In this document: positions 34,425 through 43,400 of the stretch, piece after piece
Numbering within the stretch: position 1 is the stretch's first letter
How the letters are laid out: every line of letters begins with the position of its first letter
Source of the DNA: an uncultured Lactobacillus sp.
GTDB taxonomy: Bacteria > Bacillota > Bacilli > Lactobacillales > Lactobacillaceae
Assembly (NCBI GenBank): GCA_948500755.1
Contig: CAOOYH010000008.1
Location: 9,630-73,629, forward strand
Reading direction: 5' to 3'
DNA: 64,000 bases
The notes under the pieces: generated by a model
Told to the model about the DNA's origin: nothing
Databases searched by the model: none
What the model saw: only the letters and a program-made list of their open reading frames with translations
Translations under genes and position numbers: made by a program

Positions 34425-35132
34425 TTAGTTGAACTCCTTTTTAATTGCTTCGTATGCGGCTTCCGGATCAGTAGCTAAAGTAATTGGCCGACCAACAACA
34501 ATCGCTGTTGAACCCCATTCTTTTGCTTGAAGTGGAGTAGCTACGCGTGATTGATCATCTTTAGCATTACCAGCTGGTCTAATTCCAGGAGTTACGTACA
34601 AAAAGTCTTCTCCAACTTTTTGACGTAAATTTTTAACTTCGAGTGGAGAACAAATTACACCGTCTGCACCTGCTTTTTTAGCTGTTGTGGCTAAGCTTAA
34701 TACTTGATCATTCATCGATAAATTGCAATTTTGCTCATAATGTAGAATTTCGTCTGAAATAGAAGTTAATTCAGTTACAGCTAGTAATTTGGGAACATTT
34801 TTATCAATCGGAGTTCCCGCAATTAACCCATCTTTTGCTGCCTTAATCATTTGACTGCCACCAAGTGCGTGAACCGTGGTGTAGGTAATACCCAAACGAG
34901 CTAATGCCTTTGCACCGTTATAGACTGTATTAGGAATATCGTTCATTTTTAAGTCTAAAAAGATTTGATAACCCTGTTCTGATAATTGTTTTACGATTTT
35001 AGGGCCTTCGTTAAAGAAGAGTTCCATCCCGATCTTAATAAAAACATTTTCAGGTTTACCTAGTTTCGGTAATAGTTCATTTAATTTCTTTTCATTGTCT
35101 AAATCTAAGGCAACGATAACAGGTCTACTCAT
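34425..35132 (-). CDS. pyrF: Orotidine 5'-phosphate decarboxylase
   Basis: Decarboxylates OMP to UMP, the last step of the pathway. 235 residues, TIM barrel. The active-site block is FLDLKMNDIPNTVYNG with the catalytic Asp-Lys-x-x-Asp arrangement; other blocks are PVIVALDLDNEKK at the N-terminus, VTPGIRPAGNAKDDQSRV (phosphate-gripper loop) and VVGRPIT. The start ATG is preceded by GGAGGAAAAA on the minus strand, right after the leader terminator's T run. Confidence 0.97.
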   Translation of the reverse strand: MSRPVIVALDLDNEKKLNELLPKLGKPENVFIKIGMELFFNEGPKIVKQLSEQGYQIFLDLKMNDIPNTVYNGAKALARLGITYTTVHALGGSQMIKAAKDGLIAGTPIDKNVPKLLAVTELTSISDEILHYEQNCNLSMNDQVLSLATTAKKAGADGVICSPLEVKNLRQKVGEDFLYVTPGIRPAGNAKDDQSRVATPLQAKEWGSTAIVVGRPITLATDPEAAYEAIKKEFN

Positions 35133-35141
35133 TTTTCCTCC

Positions 35142-35235
35142 ATAAAAAAAGTCTATACCGAGCGCAGAGAGACACTAGGTATAGACTTTCCCAGATAATT
35201 TAAGCCAATAATTCTAACTTGCGGTCTCTCTGTAC
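35142..35235 (-). promoter_or_regulatory. PyrR-type attenuator in the leader of pyrFE
   Basis: On the minus strand, a PyrR-binding-loop-like segment ACAGAGAGACCGCAAG (about 35233-35218) precedes a terminator AAAGTCTATACC / GGTATAGACTTT (35189-35178 with 35159-35148) and T run. The CAGAGAGAC of the binding segment (35232-35224) is perfectly complementary to GTCTCTCTG in the terminator loop (35173-35165), giving a competing antiterminator. With UMP, PyrR is expected to hold the first segment and let the terminator form. Confidence 0.85.
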
Positions 35236-35258
35236 CGTTTAAAGTTTAATCAAAATGA

Positions 35259-35287
35259 AGTTTAGCATCTTCGAGAAAGAATTACAA
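35259..35287 (-). promoter_or_regulatory. Promoter of pyrFE (candidate)
   Basis: Minus strand TTGTAA (35287-35282), 17-base spacer, TAAACT (35264-35259). Both boxes match 4 of 6 consensus bases. It is placed just before the attenuator leader. Confidence 0.55.
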
Positions 35288-35302
35288 ATAAAATTTTTGA
35301 CT

Positions 35303-35330
35303 TTGAAAAAAATAAAAAAGCGTGTACAAT
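35303..35330 (+). promoter_or_regulatory. Promoter of pyrD
   Basis: TTGAAA (35303-35308), 16-base spacer, TACAAT (35325-35330), 52 bases before the pyrD start. It is divergent from the pyrFE promoter. Confidence 0.65.
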
Positions 35331-35349
35331 CAATTCTTGAAAAATAATT

Positions 35350-35367
35350 GAATGACAGAGAGCATTC
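35350..35367 (+). promoter_or_regulatory. Small hairpin ahead of the pyrD ribosome binding site
   Basis: GAATG-ACAGAGAG-CATTC: a 5-bp stem with an ACAGAGAG loop that ends 5 bases before GGAGG. The loop resembles the CAGAGAG core of PyrR binding sites, which raises the possibility of translational control. This is speculative because the stem is short. Confidence 0.35.
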
Positions 35368-35382
35368 ATTTTGGAGGAAAAT

Positions 35383-36306
35383 ATGATTAATACACACGTA
35401 AAATTACCAGGATTAGATTTAAAAAATCCAATTATGCCAGCAAGTGGTACCTTTGGTTTTGGGGATGTACCGGCAGCCAAGAAATTTGATTTAAATGATT
35501 TGGGAGCAATGGTAATAAAGACGACTACTCCTCATAGTACAACAGGTAATCCGCAACCCAAAATAGCTGTTTTGAATACTGGGGTTTTGAATTCAGTTGG
35601 ATTAACTAATCCCGGTGTGGATGCGGTGATCAAAGATAAATTAACTCCTTTGCGTAATGAATATCCTGACTTGCCAATTATGGCTAGCGTTGGTGGAGAA
35701 GATGAAGCAGGATATCTTGAAGTAGCTAAGAAGCTATCTGATTCTGGACTAGTAAATGCCTTAGAGATTAATGTTTCTTGTCCGAATGTGAATCAGGGCG
35801 GAATGAGCTTTGGCGTTCATCCTGATGTAGTGGAAGAATTGACTAAAAAAATTAAGTCAGTCGTAAAAATTCCAATTTATGTAAAATTAACCCCTAATGT
35901 CACTGATATTACGCAGATTGCGAAAGCAGCTGAAAATGGTGGCGCAGATGGATTATCCTTAATCAATACTCTTTTGGGAATGGAGATTGATGTTGAAAGT
36001 AGAAAACCTGTTTTGGGGCACAATATTGGTGGTCTTTCTGGTGAAGCAGTAAAGCCAATTGCAATTAGAATGGTCTACCAAGTTCGACAAAGTACGACTT
36101 TACCAATCATTGGGATGGGCGGTATCAGTTCCGCTAAAGATGTAATTGAATTTATTTTAGCCGGTGCTAATGCAGTTGCTGTTGGAACGGCTCATTTTAA
36201 GGATAGTCTTGCTTCAAAGCATATTGCTGATGACTTACCAAAGGAATTAGAAAAATTAGGAATTACAGATATTAATGAATTGGTGAATAAAGTCAATTTT
36301 AATTAA
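35383..36306 (+). CDS. pyrD: Dihydroorotate dehydrogenase, class 1B-like catalytic subunit
   Basis: Oxidises dihydroorotate to orotate with FMN. 307 residues; the N-terminus (VKLPGLDLKNPIMPASGTFG) and general build match the class 1B catalytic subunit, with the active-site cysteine in EINVSCPNVNQGG (Cys133) and the FMN phosphate site in IIGMGGISSAKDVIEFILAG. Class 1B enzymes normally pair with an iron-sulfur/FAD subunit PyrK; no pyrK is present here. The start ATG 35383 has TTGGAGGA upstream. It is transcribed apart from pyrFE and ahead of the pyrR promoter. Confidence 0.94.
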   Translation: MINTHVKLPGLDLKNPIMPASGTFGFGDVPAAKKFDLNDLGAMVIKTTTPHSTTGNPQPKIAVLNTGVLNSVGLTNPGVDAVIKDKLTPLRNEYPDLPIMASVGGEDEAGYLEVAKKLSDSGLVNALEINVSCPNVNQGGMSFGVHPDVVEELTKKIKSVVKIPIYVKLTPNVTDITQIAKAAENGGADGLSLINTLLGMEIDVESRKPVLGHNIGGLSGEAVKPIAIRMVYQVRQSTTLPIIGMGGISSAKDVIEFILAGANAVAVGTAHFKDSLASKHIADDLPKELEKLGITDINELVNKVNFN

Positions 36307-36311
36307 ATGGC

Positions 36312-36340
36312 TTGACAAAAATCATGAAGTAAAGTAATTT
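36312..36340 (+). promoter_or_regulatory. Promoter of the pyrR-pyrB-pyrC-carAB operon
   Basis: TTGACA (36312-36317, perfect), 17-base spacer, TAATTT (36335-36340). Confidence 0.7.
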
Positions 36341-36364
36341 TAAAACAATAAATGTCCTTTAAAA

Positions 36365-36449
36365 TTAGTCCCGTGAGGCTAGCAAGGCAGGCTTAAATAA
36401 GTATGACTTAACTATAAGCTCCTAGTCTCAAGAACTAGGAGCTTTTTTT
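36365..36449 (+). promoter_or_regulatory. PyrR-type attenuator in front of the first pyrR
   Basis: The binding-loop-like sequence TAGTCCCGTGAGGCTAGCAA (from 36366) is followed by a terminator AGCTCCTAGT / ACTAGGAGCT (36417-36426 with 36434-36443) and a T run. TGAGGCTAG (36374-36382) can pair with CTAGTCTCA (36422-36430) with one G-U pair, forming the antiterminator that excludes the terminator. The next gene encodes PyrR, so the element gives autoregulation. Confidence 0.88.
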
Positions 36450-36473
36450 ATGGGCAAAATCAGGAGGAAAAAT

Positions 36474-37016
36474 ATGGCAAAGGAAATTTGGGATGCACTA
36501 GCAATGAAGCGTGCATTAACTCGAATTACTTATGAAATTATTGAACAAAATAAGGGTACTGATAATTTAGTGTTAATCGGAATTAAGACCCGAGGAGTTT
36601 ATTTAGCTAAGAGAATTCATGACCGAATTCAAAAATTAGAAAATGTTGATGTACCAATCGATGAGTTAGATATTACTCTTTATCGTGATGATCGTCACGA
36701 CGCTTCGCTGAAACAAGATCCAGTAGTCAATTCTAACCAAATTGATGTTGATATTACCGATAAGAAAGTAATTTTAATTGACGATGTAATTTATACTGGT
36801 CGGACAATTAGAGCAGCGATGGATGCTTTGATGGATGATGGACGTCCTAGTTCAATTAAAGTTGCAGTTTTGGTAGATCGTGGTCACCGCGAATTACCAA
36901 TTAGAGCTGACTTTGTCGGTAAGAACATCCCAACTGCAGCTAATGAACAAGTTGCTGTTAACATGGTAGAAAAAGATGGTAAGGATTCGGTTGAACTGAA
37001 ATCTCTATCAAGATAA
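36474..37016 (+). CDS. pyrR: PyrR, UMP-responsive mRNA-binding attenuation protein (first copy)
   Basis: Bifunctional regulator that binds pyr mRNA leaders when UMP is high and also has uracil phosphoribosyltransferase activity in Bacillus. 180 residues: MAKEIWDALAMKRALTRITY, LIGIKTRGVYLAKRI, DELDITLYRDD, and the PRPP motif VILIDDVIYTGRTIRAAMDA; the VDRGHRELPIRADFVGKNIP block is diagnostic. The frame extends 8 codons upstream, but ATG 36474 follows AGGAGGA. It is the first gene of the rightward operon and has a paralogue at 43696. Confidence 0.96.
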   Translation: MAKEIWDALAMKRALTRITYEIIEQNKGTDNLVLIGIKTRGVYLAKRIHDRIQKLENVDVPIDELDITLYRDDRHDASLKQDPVVNSNQIDVDITDKKVILIDDVIYTGRTIRAAMDALMDDGRPSSIKVAVLVDRGHRELPIRADFVGKNIPTAANEQVAVNMVEKDGKDSVELKSLSR

Positions 37017-37038
37017 TTAAGAAATATTAATTTAATAG

Positions 37039-37145
37039 TCAACCATTTAATTGACTCCAGAGAGGGCCAGAAGGGTTGCTATATTTTTCGTATACAAAAA
37101 TATGAAAAATAGGCCTGGAGCAATTAAATGCTTCAGGCCTTTTTG
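37039..37145 (+). promoter_or_regulatory. PyrR-type attenuator between pyrR and pyrB
   Basis: The binding-loop sequence GACTCCAGAGAGGGCCAGAA (from 37053) is closed by CAACC / GGTTG at its base. The terminator AGGCCTGGAGC / GCTTCAGGCCT (37111-37121 with 37130-37140) and TTTTT follow. CATTTAATTGACTCCAG (37044-37060) pairs with CTGGAGCAATTAAATG (37115-37130) over 16 bp with one bulged A, an unusually strong antiterminator. It gives a second control point inside the same operon. Confidence 0.9.
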
Positions 37146-37163
37146 CTTTAGAAAGAATAAAAA

Positions 37164-38120
37164 ATGGAAAATTTAAATCTTGTTAGTTTACCACATTTTG
37201 TTAGTGTAGAAAATCTGAGTGTTAAAGAAGTTGAAGCTTTAATTAATCGAGCAGAATATTTTAAAAATGGCGGAGCTACGCCGAATCTAACAGAGCCCAT
37301 CTATATTACTAATATGTTCTTTGAGGATTCAAGTAGAACGCATACTAGTTTTGAAATGGCTGAAAGAAAATTAGGTTTAACTGTAATTCCATTTGATCCG
37401 GCTCATTCTTCAGTTAATAAGGGAGAAACATTATATGATACATCCCTGATTATGGAAGCTGTGGGAGTGAATATTGAAGTGATTCGTCATTCACAAAATG
37501 AATACTATCAAAATTTAATTCATCCGCAATCTCATCAACATTTAGATATTGGAATAATTAATGCCGGAGATGGTAGTGGTCAACATCCAAGTCAATGTTT
37601 GTTAGACATGATGACAATTCATGAACATTTTAAGCAATTTAAAGGTCTAAAAGTAGCTATTGTTGGCGATATTACTAATTCACGAGTTGCTAAAAGTAAT
37701 ATGGAATTACTCCACCGGTTAGGAGCTGAAGTTTACTTTTCAGGACCTGAATATTGGTACTCGAAGGAATTTGATAAGTATGGAAAATATGAAGAACTAG
37801 ATAAGCTGATTCCCGAGATGGATGTGATGATGCTCTTAAGAGTTCAACATGAAAGACACAGTGATGATCCTAATGAAAAGAATTTTGATGCAAAAGCATA
37901 TCATGAAAAATATGGAATTAATAAGAGGCGCTATCAAGCATTAAAACCAAATGCAATTATTATGCACCCAGGTCCAATTAACCACGATGTTGAATTAAGT
38001 GCAGATTTAGTGGAAAGCGACAAGTGTATGTTTACTCGTCAAATGCAAAATGGTGTGTTTATGAGAATGGCAATGATTGAAGCAGTCTTACGAGGAAGAA
38101 AATTAGGAGGACTCAAGTAA
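37164..38120 (+). CDS. pyrB: Aspartate carbamoyltransferase catalytic subunit
   Basis: Joins carbamoyl phosphate and aspartate, the first committed step. 318 residues. The carbamoyl-phosphate motif is MFFEDSSRTHTSFEMAERK, then SSVNKGETLYDT, NAGDGSGQHPSQCLLDMMT, GDITNSRVAKSNMELL and the C-terminal MHPGPINHDVEL with LRVQHER. There is no regulatory pyrI subunit nearby, as expected for Firmicutes. It begins 19 bases after the attenuator T run and shares one base with pyrC. Confidence 0.97.
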   Translation: MENLNLVSLPHFVSVENLSVKEVEALINRAEYFKNGGATPNLTEPIYITNMFFEDSSRTHTSFEMAERKLGLTVIPFDPAHSSVNKGETLYDTSLIMEAVGVNIEVIRHSQNEYYQNLIHPQSHQHLDIGIINAGDGSGQHPSQCLLDMMTIHEHFKQFKGLKVAIVGDITNSRVAKSNMELLHRLGAEVYFSGPEYWYSKEFDKYGKYEELDKLIPEMDVMMLLRVQHERHSDDPNEKNFDAKAYHEKYGINKRRYQALKPNAIIMHPGPINHDVELSADLVESDKCMFTRQMQNGVFMRMAMIEAVLRGRKLGGLK

Positions 38121-39397
38121 TGACTACTGTAATTAAAAATGGAACTGTGTATCAAAACGGCCACCTAATCAAAGCTGATGTTTTAATCGATGGTCAAAAA
38201 ATTAAGGCTATTGGAACTGACCTAGAAGGGGAAGAAACAATTGATGCTAGCGGGATGATAGTTAGCCCTGGTTTAGTGGATGTTCATGTTCATTATCGTG
38301 ATCCCGGTCAAACTTATAAAGAAGACATCAAAACTGGTAGCCAAGCGGCAGCACGTGGAGGTTTTACAACAGTTGGTGCCATGCCTAATGTCACTCCTGT
38401 TCCTAATACAGCTGAATTAATGAAGAAGATGGTTAGAGAAAATCAAAAAAAGGGATTAGTCCATATTCTCCAGTATGGCCCCGTCACTAATGATGAAACA
38501 ACTGATATTATTCCTGACTATGCCGAACTTAAGAAAGCAGGTGCATTTGCATTAAGTAATGACGGACATGGGGTTCAAAGTGCACAGACAATGTATCTAG
38601 CCATGCAAAAGGCTAAAGAAAACAACTTAATTATTGCAGCCCATGCCCAAGATGATTCGCTTTTTAATAAAGGAATTGTTAATGAAGGAATAGCAGCTGA
38701 AAAATTAGACTTACCACCAGTTACAGAACTTGCTGAGACTACGCAAATTGCTCGTGATCTCCTTTTAGCACAAAAAACAGGAGTCCATTACCATATTTGT
38801 CATGTTTCTACAAAAACCGGTGTAGAATTAGTTCGTTTAGCAAAAGCACGAGGAATTAAGGTAACGTGTGAGGTTGCACCACACCATATTTTATTGACAG
38901 ATAGCGATATTCCAGAAGACGATCCTTACTTTAAAATGAATCCACCACTAAGAAGTAAAGAAGATCAAGCAGCTCTTTTAGTTGGGATGCTAGATGGAAC
39001 AATTGATTTAATTGCTACTGATCATGCTCCCCATGCTAAAGCGGAAAAACAAGGTAGTATGCGAGAAGCCGCTTTTGGAATTACAGGAAGTGAGACAGCA
39101 TTTAGTACTCTTTATACTAAATTTGTAAAGGAAGAGAAAGTTTTCACGCTTGAACAATTACTATCTCTTCTTACTGATAAGCCGGCTACAGTATTTGGGA
39201 TAAAAAGCGCAGGTCTTCTTGCACCTGGTGAGAATGCAGATATTGCGATTTTTGATATTGAGCATCAAAAAGAAATTAAAGAAGAAGATTTTAAGTCTAA
39301 AGGAGTAAATACACCATTTACTGGTCAGAAAGTATATGGCGAGACAGTGATGACATTTGTTGATGGTAAAGTTGTATATCAAAGGGGAACAAAATGA
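38120..39397 (+). CDS. pyrC: Dihydroorotase
   Basis: Cyclises carbamoyl aspartate to dihydroorotate. 425 residues, type I zinc amidohydrolase: the metal motif VDVHVHYRDPGQTYKEDI with HxH, GGFTTVGAMPNVTPVPNT, ALSNDGHGVQS, HICHVSTKTGVELVR, VAPHHILLTD and the LIATDHAPHAKAEK block with the catalytic Asp. It starts at ATG 38120 overlapping pyrB by one base and overlaps carA by 4 bases. Confidence 0.97.
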   Translation: MTTVIKNGTVYQNGHLIKADVLIDGQKIKAIGTDLEGEETIDASGMIVSPGLVDVHVHYRDPGQTYKEDIKTGSQAAARGGFTTVGAMPNVTPVPNTAELMKKMVRENQKKGLVHILQYGPVTNDETTDIIPDYAELKKAGAFALSNDGHGVQSAQTMYLAMQKAKENNLIIAAHAQDDSLFNKGIVNEGIAAEKLDLPPVTELAETTQIARDLLLAQKTGVHYHICHVSTKTGVELVRLAKARGIKVTCEVAPHHILLTDSDIPEDDPYFKMNPPLRSKEDQAALLVGMLDGTIDLIATDHAPHAKAEKQGSMREAAFGITGSETAFSTLYTKFVKEEKVFTLEQLLSLLTDKPATVFGIKSAGLLAPGENADIAIFDIEHQKEIKEEDFKSKGVNTPFTGQKVYGETVMTFVDGKVVYQRGTK

Positions 39398-40482
39398 AAC
39401 GCTATTTAATTTTAGAAGATGGTAGCATTTATCAAGGCGAAGGCTTTGGAGCTGATTGTGAAAGTAGCGGTGAGGTTGTTTTTACAACAGGAATGACGGG
39501 CTATCAAGAAGCAATTACCGACCAAAGTTATGCTGATCAGATTTTGGTTTTTACTAATCCGTTAATTGGAAACTATGGAATTACTTTGGCAGATTATGAA
39601 TCACTTGAGCCTCAAATTAAGGGTGTAATTTGCCACCAAGTAGCGCGACGCCCAGACAATTGGCGCATGCAAACAACCTTGCCAAAATTTTTAAAACAAT
39701 TGAGCATCCCTGGCCTGCAGGGAATCGATACTCGTGAATTGGTTAAGAAATTAAGAATTCACGGTACCCTAAAAGGAAAAATTACTGATTCAAAAGAAAA
39801 TGCAGCAAGTATTGCTCAAGAATTAAAGCAAAGAAACATTACCCAAGGTGTAATCAGCCGTGTTTCAACGAAGAACTCTTATCCAGTACCTGGCTCGAAA
39901 AGAAATATAGTTGTTGTTGACTTTGGTATTAAGCATAGTATTTTACGAGAATTAGCGGAGAGAGACTGTAACTGTATTGTCTTACCTTACACTGCAACAG
40001 CCGAAGAAATTTTAAATCTTAATCCAGACGGAGTGCTTTTATCAAATGGGCCTGGAAATCCAGAAGAAATGCTTACGGCTGCAAAAATGGTACAAGAAGT
40101 TGAAAAACATGTTCCACTATTTGGAATTTGTATGGGTCATCAAGTCTTTGCTCTAGCAAATGGGGCTAGTACTTACAAAATGAAGTTTGGACATCGCGGC
40201 TTTAATCATCCGGTCAGAGAAATTGCCACTGGCAATATTGGTTTTACTTCGCAAAATCACGGTTATGCGGTAGATCCGAAATCTATTAATAAAGAAAATT
40301 TAATGATTACTCATGTTGAAGTAAATGATGGCACAGTTGAAGGATTACGTCATAAAAAATATCCTGCCTTTTCAGTCCAATTTCATCCTGATGCAACTCC
40401 AGGCCCTCATGATGAAGACTCATTATTTGATGATTTTATGTCAATGATTGACCAAAGAAAGGAAGAAGAGCGTCATGCCTAA
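39394..40482 (+). CDS. carA: Carbamoyl-phosphate synthase small (glutaminase) subunit
   Basis: Hydrolyses glutamine and channels ammonia to CarB. 362 residues. The N-terminal half (EDGSIYQGEGFGAD, FTTGMTGYQEAITDQSYADQ) is the CarA-specific domain; the C-terminal half is a class I amidotransferase with FGICMGHQ (nucleophile Cys246) and FHPDATPGPHD supplying His. Linked with the pyrimidine genes, so it probably serves UMP synthesis rather than arginine. Overlaps carB by 8 bases. Confidence 0.97.
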   Translation: MKRYLILEDGSIYQGEGFGADCESSGEVVFTTGMTGYQEAITDQSYADQILVFTNPLIGNYGITLADYESLEPQIKGVICHQVARRPDNWRMQTTLPKFLKQLSIPGLQGIDTRELVKKLRIHGTLKGKITDSKENAASIAQELKQRNITQGVISRVSTKNSYPVPGSKRNIVVVDFGIKHSILRELAERDCNCIVLPYTATAEEILNLNPDGVLLSNGPGNPEEMLTAAKMVQEVEKHVPLFGICMGHQVFALANGASTYKMKFGHRGFNHPVREIATGNIGFTSQNHGYAVDPKSINKENLMITHVEVNDGTVEGLRHKKYPAFSVQFHPDATPGPHDEDSLFDDFMSMIDQRKEEERHA

Positions 40483-43400
40483 GAGAACAGATATTCATAA
40501 GATTATGGTAATTGGTTCTGGTCCAATTATTATTGGCCAAGCTGCAGAATTTGATTATTCAGGAACTCAGGCTTGCTTAGCTCTTCGTGAAGAGGGCTAT
40601 GAGGTAGTATTAGTTAATTCAAACCCAGCTACAATTATGACTGACACTACCATTGCAGACAAAGTTTATATTGAACCCCTAACTGTGGAATCAATCTCAA
40701 GAATCATTAGACAAGAGTATCCTGATGCAATTTTACCAACGCTTGGTGGGCAAGTTGGATTAAATATGGCTCTTTCATTAGCTAAAACAGGAATTTTAGA
40801 TGAGTTAAATATTGAATTATTAGGAACAAGACTTTCTTCGATTGAACAAGCAGAAGATAGAGAGAAATTTAAAGAATTATGTAAAGAATTGGGTGAGCCC
40901 GTTCCACCATCAACAACTGTTAATACTGTTGAAGAAGCTTTAGAGTTTGGCGATAGAATTGGCTATCCAATCATCGTCCGTCCAGCCTTTACGATGGGCG
41001 GAACTGGTGGTGGTATTTGTAATAATCATGAAGAGTTAGCAAAAATTGCCAAGAACGGATTAGAACTGTCACCTGTTACTGAATGTTTAATTGAGAAATC
41101 GATTGCGGGCTATAAAGAAATTGAATTTGAAGTAATGCGTGATCATGATGATAATGCAATGATTGTATGTTGCATGGAGAATTTTGATCCAGTTGGAATT
41201 CACACTGGGGATTCGATTGTTTTTTCACCTAGTCAGACCTTGAGTGATAAAGAATACCAAATGCTTCGTGATTGCTCTTTACGTTTAATTAGGGCTCTTA
41301 AAATTGAGGGAGGTTGTAATGTTCAGCTAGCCTTAGATCCTAATAGCTTTGACTATGATGTCATTGAAGTGAATCCTCGAGTTTCAAGATCAAGTGCATT
41401 GGCTTCAAAAGCAACCGGTTATCCTATTGCAAAAATGGCCGCAAAAATTGCAATTGGTATGACATTAGATGAAATTAAAAATCCAGTAACTGGAACAACT
41501 TATGCTGAATTTGAACCAGCTTTAGATTATGTCGTCTGCAAAATTCCTCGCTGGCCATTTGATAAGTTTTCTAAGGCCGACCGTACTTTAAGTACCCAAA
41601 TGAAGGCTACAGGTGAAGTAATGGCAATTGGCCGAACAGCTGAAGAGGCAATGCAAAAAGCAGTAAGATCCCTTGAAATTGACGAAAAAGATCTCTATTC
41701 TGAAACAGCTCATCATGCAAGTGATGAAGAGATAGAACAAAAACTAGTTAAAGCGCAAGATGATCGACTCTTTTATTTAGCAGAAGCCTTTCGCAGAGGT
41801 TATAGTCTTGAAGATGTTCATGAATTAACCAAAATTAACTTTTATTTTTTAGATATTGTTAGTCACATGGTAGAGATGGAACAAAATATCCAAGAAAATA
41901 AGGATAATCTTGAAACTTTACGTTTAGCTAAGAAATATGGTTTTAGTGATGCAATCATTGCTACTTTATGGAATGAAAGTATTGATCAGGTTAGAGACTT
42001 GCGGAAAAATAATGGGATCATTCCGGTCTATAAGATGGTTGATACTTGTGCAGCAGAGTTTGAATCAAAGACACCGTACTTTTATTCAACTTATGATGGT
42101 GAAAATGAATCACATAAGTCTGGTAAAAAATCAGTAATTGTTATTGGTTCTGGTCCAATTAGAATTGGACAGGGTGTCGAGTTTGATTATGCAACTGTTC
42201 ACTGTGTAAAAGCACTTCAAAAGATGGGCTATGAAGCAATCGTTATTAATTCAAACCCAGAAACTGTTTCAACGGACTTTTCAATTTCTGATAAATTATA
42301 TTTTGAACCATTAACCTTAGAAGATGTATTGAATGTTTGTGATTTGGAAAAGCCCGAAGGTGTAATTGTTCAGTTTGGAGGACAAACTTCAATTAATTTA
42401 GCTGCTGGGTTGAAAGATCATGGAATTAAAATCTTGGGAACTAGTGTTAAAGATCTTAACCGTGCAGAAGATCGTGAACTATTTGATCAAATAATTAAGA
42501 AACTTAAATTAAATCAACCAAAGGGCTTAACTGCAACAACACATGAAGGAGTTATTAAAGCGGCTGAAGAGTTAGGATATCCGGTCTTGGTTCGTCCAAG
42601 TTATGTGCTGGGCGGAAAGGCAATGGAAATTGTTTACAACAAGGGTGAGCTTGAAGAATACTTACATGATCACGTAGATATTGCAGCTGATCATCCAATT
42701 TTAGTAGATGACTATTTAGATGGTCGTGAGTGTGATGTCGATGCAATTTGTGATGGACAGGATGTTTTACTACCCGGAATTATGGAACACATTGAACATG
42801 CTGGTGTTCACTCTGGAGATTCAATGGCCGTTTACCCACCGCAGAACTTTACGGATGAAGTTAAAGATAAGATTATGGATGTTACGCGTAAGCTTGCTCT
42901 AACCCTAAATTGTGTGGGAATTATGAACATTCAATTTATTGTGAGAAACGGTGAAGTTTATGTAATTGAAGTAAATCCTCGTGCAAGTAGAACAGTTCCA
43001 TTTTTAAGTAAGATAACTGGAATTGAAATGGCACAAGTTGCGACTCAGGTAATTATGGGCGAAAGCCTAGCTCAGCAGGGCTATAGTGATGGTCTTGCAC
43101 CTGAACCAGAAAGGATTAGTGTTAAGGCTCCAGTCTTTAGTTTTAGCAAGTTAGCTGACGTAGACTCATATCTTGGGCCAGAAATGAAATCAACAGGTGA
43201 AGTAATGGGAAGCGACCATACTTTTGCCAAGGCTCTGTATAAGGCTTTTGCCGGAGCTAAGATGCAACTACCTGAAAATGGAAATGTTTTGTTAACAATT
43301 GAAGACAAGGATAAAGAAAAGATTCTCCCAATTGCAAAGAGATTTGCGAAAATTGGTTATCGGATTTTTGCTACTAAGGGTACAGCGGACTTTTTAAAGA

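Noticed and set aside
35297..35330. TTGACT as the -35 of pyrD
   Set aside because: The distance to TACAAT is 22 bases; TTGAAA six bases further gives an acceptable 16.
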